This document shows, piece by piece, positions 60,701 to 64,000 of a DNA stretch of 64,000 bases. The number at the start of each line of letters is the position of its first letter. The stretch's first letter is position 1. This DNA comes from Pseudomonas sp. JM0905a (GTDB lineage Bacteria > Pseudomonadota > Gammaproteobacteria > Pseudomonadales > Pseudomonadaceae), in NCBI RefSeq assembly GCF_014700075.1, contig NZ_JACXBU010000007.1, forward strand, positions 1-64,000, read 5' to 3'. Under the pieces are notes generated by a model. That model worked only from the letters and a program-made list of their open reading frames with translations. It searched no databases and was not told where the DNA came from. The position numbers and the translations under genes are program-made.

Positions 60701-62026
60701 TCAGTCGGCCAGCTCGGCAGCTTCGCCCTGGCTGGCGGCTTCCTCCCGGTTGAGCAGGAGGTTGAGGACGATGGCGCTGATCGCGCCGAGGAAGATGCCG
60801 CTCTCCAGCACCAGTCGCAGTGCGCCGTGGAAGTGCTCGAACAGGGCCGGGAAGGACATGGGCAGTACGCCGATGCTCACCGAAACGGCCACCACCAGGG
60901 CATTGCGGGTGCCCTCGAAGCGCACCCGTGACAGCTCCTGGATGCCGGCCACTGTGGTCATGCCGAACATCACGATGGCGCAGCCGCCGAGCACGGGAGT
61001 GGGCACGGCGGCGATCAGCGCGCCCAGCTTGGGGAACAGGCCCATGAGGATCATCAGGCCACCGGCGGCGGCCACCACGAAGCGGCTCTTGATGTTGGAA
61101 AGTGCGATCAGGCCGGTGTTCTGGGTGAAGGCGTTGTAGGGGAAGCTGTTGAACAGGCCACCGATCATGGTGGACAGGCCGTCGGCACGGAACGCGTCGC
61201 CCAAGGTGCGCTGAGTAATGGTGCGGCCGGTGAGCTTGCCGATGGCCAGGCAGTTGCCGGTGGTCTCGGCCATGATCACCAGCATTGCCAGGGTCATGAT
61301 GAGGATGGGCGTCAGGGAGAACTCCGGCGCGCCGAAGGCCATGGGCGCAGACAGCTCGAACCAGGCCGCCTGCCCTACCCGGCTGAAGTCGGTCATGCCG
61401 AAGACGGCGGCGATCAGGCTACCGGCGAACAGCCCTATCAGTACGCTGAGGTTGCCGACAAAGCCGGAAAAGCGCGCATGGATCACCAGGGTGATCGCCA
61501 CCGTGGCCAGGCCCAGCAGCAGGTTGGCCGGTTTGCCGAAATCTTCCGCGCCGGGGTTGCCGCCGCCCAGCCAGATGGCTGCCGCCGGCATGAGGGAAAT
61601 ACCGATGATGGTGATCAGGCTGCCGATCACCACCGGCGGGAAGAACCTCAGCAAGCGGCTGAACACCGGCGCCAGCGCGATGGTGATGGCCCCGGCGGCG
61701 ATCACCGCGCCGAACACCTGGGTCAGCCCGTAGGCCTTGCCGATCATGATCATCGGCGCCAGGGCGATGAACGAGCAGGCCTGCACCAGCGGCAGGCGAG
61801 CACCGAAGCGCCAGAAACCGAGGGTCTGGATCAGGGTGGCAATGCCCGAGGTGAGCAGGTTGGCGTTGATCAGCAACACCACTTCAGCGGTGGAAAGGCC
61901 CAGGGCGCTGCCGAGGATCAGGGGCACGGCCACGGCGCCGGCATAGAGCACCAGCACGTGTTGCAAGCCGTAGGTGACAAGTTGGCGAACGGGAAGCAGC
62001 TGGTCCACCGGATGGAGATGGCTCAT
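60701..62026 (-). CDS. NCS2-family purine permease (xanthine/urate type)
   Basis: A 441-residue permease with about 14 predicted helices. Early segment YGLQHVLVLYAGAVAVPLILGSALGLS and the NCS2 motif (here LAMLVIMAETTGNCLAIGKLTGR) are typical. The family moves xanthine, urate or uracil with a cation; purine genes beside it favour xanthine or urate. It is divergent from the LysR gene. Start 62026. Confidence 0.9.
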   Translation of the reverse strand: MSHLHPVDQLLPVRQLVTYGLQHVLVLYAGAVAVPLILGSALGLSTAEVVLLINANLLTSGIATLIQTLGFWRFGARLPLVQACSFIALAPMIMIGKAYGLTQVFGAVIAAGAITIALAPVFSRLLRFFPPVVIGSLITIIGISLMPAAAIWLGGGNPGAEDFGKPANLLLGLATVAITLVIHARFSGFVGNLSVLIGLFAGSLIAAVFGMTDFSRVGQAAWFELSAPMAFGAPEFSLTPILIMTLAMLVIMAETTGNCLAIGKLTGRTITQRTLGDAFRADGLSTMIGGLFNSFPYNAFTQNTGLIALSNIKSRFVVAAAGGLMILMGLFPKLGALIAAVPTPVLGGCAIVMFGMTTVAGIQELSRVRFEGTRNALVVAVSVSIGVLPMSFPALFEHFHGALRLVLESGIFLGAISAIVLNLLLNREEAASQGEAAELAD

Positions 62027-62145
62027 GGAAGTTCTCCTGCAAAGCAACGTGTTCTTCTTATGGGATGTGGGTTGCCCAGCAATTCGAGGAGGCAGTGCTG
62101 GCTGAGGCGAATGATCCCCGCTTGCTCACGATGGAACAAATGAAT

Positions 62146-62168
62146 AACCATCGCTTCTATCGATGATT
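62146..62168. promoter_or_regulatory. Putative LysR operator in the purine locus
   Basis: Inverted repeat AACCATCG / CGATGATT with a seven-base spacer, holding a T-N11-A pattern with dyad ATC...GAT. It lies between the permease and LysR starts, close to the LysR side. Confidence 0.5.
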
Positions 62169-62183
62169 CACGAGAGGTTGGTC

Positions 62184-63098
62184 ATGCGGTTTTCACTGGA
62201 TCAGTTGCAGATGCTGGTCACCGTTGCCCAGGCAGGTTCCTTTTCGGCGGCCGCGCGCCGGCTGGGGCGTACCCAATCCACCATCAGCGCCGCCATCGCC
62301 AACCTGGAAGCGGACCTCGGGGTGGAGCTGTTCGACCGTTCCACGCGTATTCCCGCGCTCACCGCGGCCGGACAGAAGCTGCTGCTGGAAGCCGAAGCAG
62401 TGCTGGAACGCTGCCTGGCCCTGGAAGGCCACGCCGACAGCCTGACGGAGGAAACCGAGCCGAGCCTGACCCTGGCCATCGAGGTGCCCTACAACACCGT
62501 GATGCCGGTGCTCTGCGAATTCGAACAGGCCTTTCCTTATGTGGACCTGATCGTCCGCCACCCGGTGTATGGCGACGTCGCCGGAATGGTGCAGAAAGGC
62601 GAAGTGGAAATGGGCATCGCCTTCTCCCAGCCGGAATACCCACGGGAAGTGGAGTTCCAGCAACTGGGCAAGCTGATCATGGCGCACGTCACCCACCCCG
62701 CCCACCCGCTGGCGCAGCTGTCCCAGGTCAGCTTCGCCGACCTGCACGCCCATCGCCGCCTGGCCTTCAGCGCCCATGCCAGCAAGCTGCCCAGCAGTGA
62801 ATATCTGCGCGCGCCCCAGCTCTGGCAGGCCGAAAGCTATATGGCGTTGCTGGAAATGGTGCGCGCGGGGCTCGGCTGGGCCACCCTGCCCCGACAACTC
62901 ATCCATCGGGAGCTGGCCGGCCGTGACCTGGTGGAGCTGCAACTGGCGGCCTATCCGCACACGGACTGGCTGGTAGGCGTGGATCTGCTCTGGCCGCGCC
63001 GCCAGGGTCGCGGCAAGGCCAAGCGCTGGCTCAGGGAGCGGCTGATGCGCAACAAGGTGTTCGAACTGGATAGCCAGGGAAAGGCGACGACGCTCTAG
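62184..63098 (+). CDS. LysR-family regulator, purine locus
   Basis: A 304-residue LTTR: HTH MRFSLDQLQMLVTVAQAGSFSAAARRLGRTQSTISAAIANLE and effector domain. Start at 62184 has GAGAGG upstream. It is divergent from permease, deaminase and HIU hydrolase genes and presumably regulates them. Confidence 0.9.
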   Translation: MRFSLDQLQMLVTVAQAGSFSAAARRLGRTQSTISAAIANLEADLGVELFDRSTRIPALTAAGQKLLLEAEAVLERCLALEGHADSLTEETEPSLTLAIEVPYNTVMPVLCEFEQAFPYVDLIVRHPVYGDVAGMVQKGEVEMGIAFSQPEYPREVEFQQLGKLIMAHVTHPAHPLAQLSQVSFADLHAHRRLAFSAHASKLPSSEYLRAPQLWQAESYMALLEMVRAGLGWATLPRQLIHRELAGRDLVELQLAAYPHTDWLVGVDLLWPRRQGRGKAKRWLRERLMRNKVFELDSQGKATTL

Positions 63099-63421
63099 GA
63101 TGGGGCTTCCCACTCAGACGTAAAGTCCAGCATTCTGAACACTCGTTTTAGATGCTGAACCGAAAAATATTTTTCTATTGATATAAATGTCTATATATAT
63201 CAAACACTTAACCTATAAAAACCGATAAAAATCGGCCATTATTTTTTACGTTTTTCGTCGACATCGTTTGACATATTAAACGGCTCTGGCAGGCTATATA
63301 GCAGGTCCCGACCGGAAATCGTCCCGACGATTGCCGGCAGTGCTCGGGATCTCAGGTAGCCCCAAACCTCACTGGAGCGCCTGCACAGCAACGATAGGCT
63401 GAGCCTGTCCCAAGGTGAAAT
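63099..63421. promoter_or_regulatory. AT-rich promoter region of the PuuD-like gene
   Basis: About 320 bases without a gene, markedly AT-rich between 63150 and 63260. An inverted repeat TTGATATA/TATATCAA is at 63178-63203 and a small hairpin CCGATAAAAATCGG at about 63222-63235. They could be regulator sites. Minus-strand ORFs crossing here are unsupported. Confidence 0.55.
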
Positions 63422-64000
63422 ATGTCCAACAGCAACATTGGCAATAAGAAACAGACCACTCGTAAACCGGTCGTCCTGATGTCCATGGGCGCCCAGGAAC
63501 GCAAGGGCCACGACTACCAGGTGATGACCCACAAGTACATCGTGCCGCTGGTAGAAATCTCCGAATGTGTACCGGTCCTCGTGCCCACCTGCTGCGGTAC
63601 CGAAGACCTCGAGCAGTACCTCGATATGGCTGACGGCGTTTACCTCACCGGTGCCGGCAGCAACATCGACCCGACCCTCTACGGCCAGGAAAACCTGACC
63701 CCGGAGAAAGGTCAGGACAAGGATCGCGACCTCTTCGACCTGCCCCTGATTCGTGCTGCCATCAAGCGCGGTCTGCCGATCTTCGGCATCTGCCGTGGCA
63801 TGCAGGAAATCAACGTCGCCCTGGGCGGTGACATGTACCAGAAGGTCTATGCCGAGACCGGCTTCAATGACCATCGCGAAAACCCGGAAGACCCGGTGGA
63901 CATCCAGTACGCTCCGGCGCACAGCGTGCGTGTGGATCAGAACAGCTGGCTGCACAAGGTTCTGGGCACCGACACCATCCAGGTGAACTCGCTGCACGGC
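63422..64000 (+). CDS. Gamma-glutamyl-gamma-aminobutyrate hydrolase-like amidotransferase (PuuD/SpuA type), truncated by window end
   Basis: The first 193 codons are in the window. The class I glutamine-amidotransferase (peptidase C26) nucleophile is C124 in FGICRGMQEIN, with TGAGSNIDP and VNSLHG at residues 189-193 toward the catalytic His. PuuD/SpuA proteins cleave gamma-glutamyl-GABA in putrescine catabolism. Start has AAGGTGA upstream. The C-terminus is outside the window. Confidence 0.88.
   Translation, partial: MSNSNIGNKKQTTRKPVVLMSMGAQERKGHDYQVMTHKYIVPLVEISECVPVLVPTCCGTEDLEQYLDMADGVYLTGAGSNIDPTLYGQENLTPEKGQDKDRDLFDLPLIRAAIKRGLPIFGICRGMQEINVALGGDMYQKVYAETGFNDHRENPEDPVDIQYAPAHSVRVDQNSWLHKVLGTDTIQVNSLHG

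Noticed and set aside
63239-63997. 252-residue minus-strand ORF at the window end
   Set aside because: Antisense to the PuuD-like gene, whose catalytic motifs are clear, and its N-terminal part lies in non-coding AT-rich DNA.

Overview
The window looks like chromosomal DNA of a high-GC Pseudomonas, perhaps of the resinovorans/citronellolis/nitroreducens type. I infer this from the pqqCDE tail, an OprD-type porin, a class II PHA synthase, Ohr, a GntK gluconokinase and REP/REPIN-like intergenic palindromes. No rRNA, tRNA, CRISPR array, phage or insertion sequence was seen. Nearly every call is a protein-family assignment made by reading the translation; no database search was run.

Layout. 0-1.6 kb: end of the PQQ cofactor operon (pqqC end, pqqD, pqqE). 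1.7-5.1 kb: SRPBCC protein, aldo/keto reductase, LysR regulator and divergent SDR; a near-identical 20-bp element lies upstream of both the reductase and the SDR. 5.2-11.9 kb: a catabolic block (SDR lacking its YxxxK residues, 2-oxoglutarate-semialdehyde-type aldehyde dehydrogenase, NIPSNAP protein, Fe-alcohol dehydrogenase, divergent sugar-acid-type MFS carrier, LysR). A 78-bp palindrome separates the divergent genes, and REP-like palindromes unlike those elsewhere in the window lie within and beside the block. 12.0-16.3 kb: MFS / MoaF-like / cyclase operon, DkgB-like reductase, TauE permease. 16.7-20.4 kb: Ohr, thioredoxin-like protein, GNAT enzyme, and an amidase coupled to a 33-codon leader ORF. 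20.5-28.4 kb: an exported low-complexity Gly/His then Ala/Asp repeat protein, NTP_transf_6 protein, DUF4256 protein, polyamine-type binding protein with a nitrilase-family amidase and divergent LuxR regulator, DUF1772 protein, a lone GIY-YIG protein and two small membrane proteins.

28.4-36.7 kb: LprI+MliC lysozyme-inhibitor-like protein, a four-copy 141-bp tandem array, then a complete 5-oxoproline locus (DUF1445 hydro-lyase, LysR, MFS carrier, OprD porin, pxpA-pxpB-pxpC). 36.8-43.4 kb: an RsuA-like pseudouridine synthase that appears to lack its catalytic Asp, two coupled small ORFs, a YbdK ligase, a RES/Xre toxin-antitoxin pair, a TetR regulator, gluconokinase and a nine-copy ~125-bp tandem array. 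43.4-53.4 kb: UvrD-like helicase, stand-alone PHA synthase, VF530 protein, an unknown exported protein, a sensor kinase / response regulator / exported HbpS-like trio, and NDH-2. 53.6-58.4 kb: MocR regulator, sugar-phosphate-isomerase-type protein and MFS carrier, followed by a decayed aldehyde-dehydrogenase remnant and a CHM isomerase. 58.4-64 kb: DUF1615 lipoprotein, a purine locus (HIU hydrolase, deaminase, NCS2 permease, LysR) and the start of a PuuD-like amidotransferase cut by the window edge.

Most distinctive signals: the two tandem arrays of a three-hairpin element also present as single and minimal copies; the 78-bp divergent palindrome; the shared LysR-type element; the HbpS-like / two-component trio; the catalytically altered SDR and pseudouridine synthase; and the exported repeat protein.
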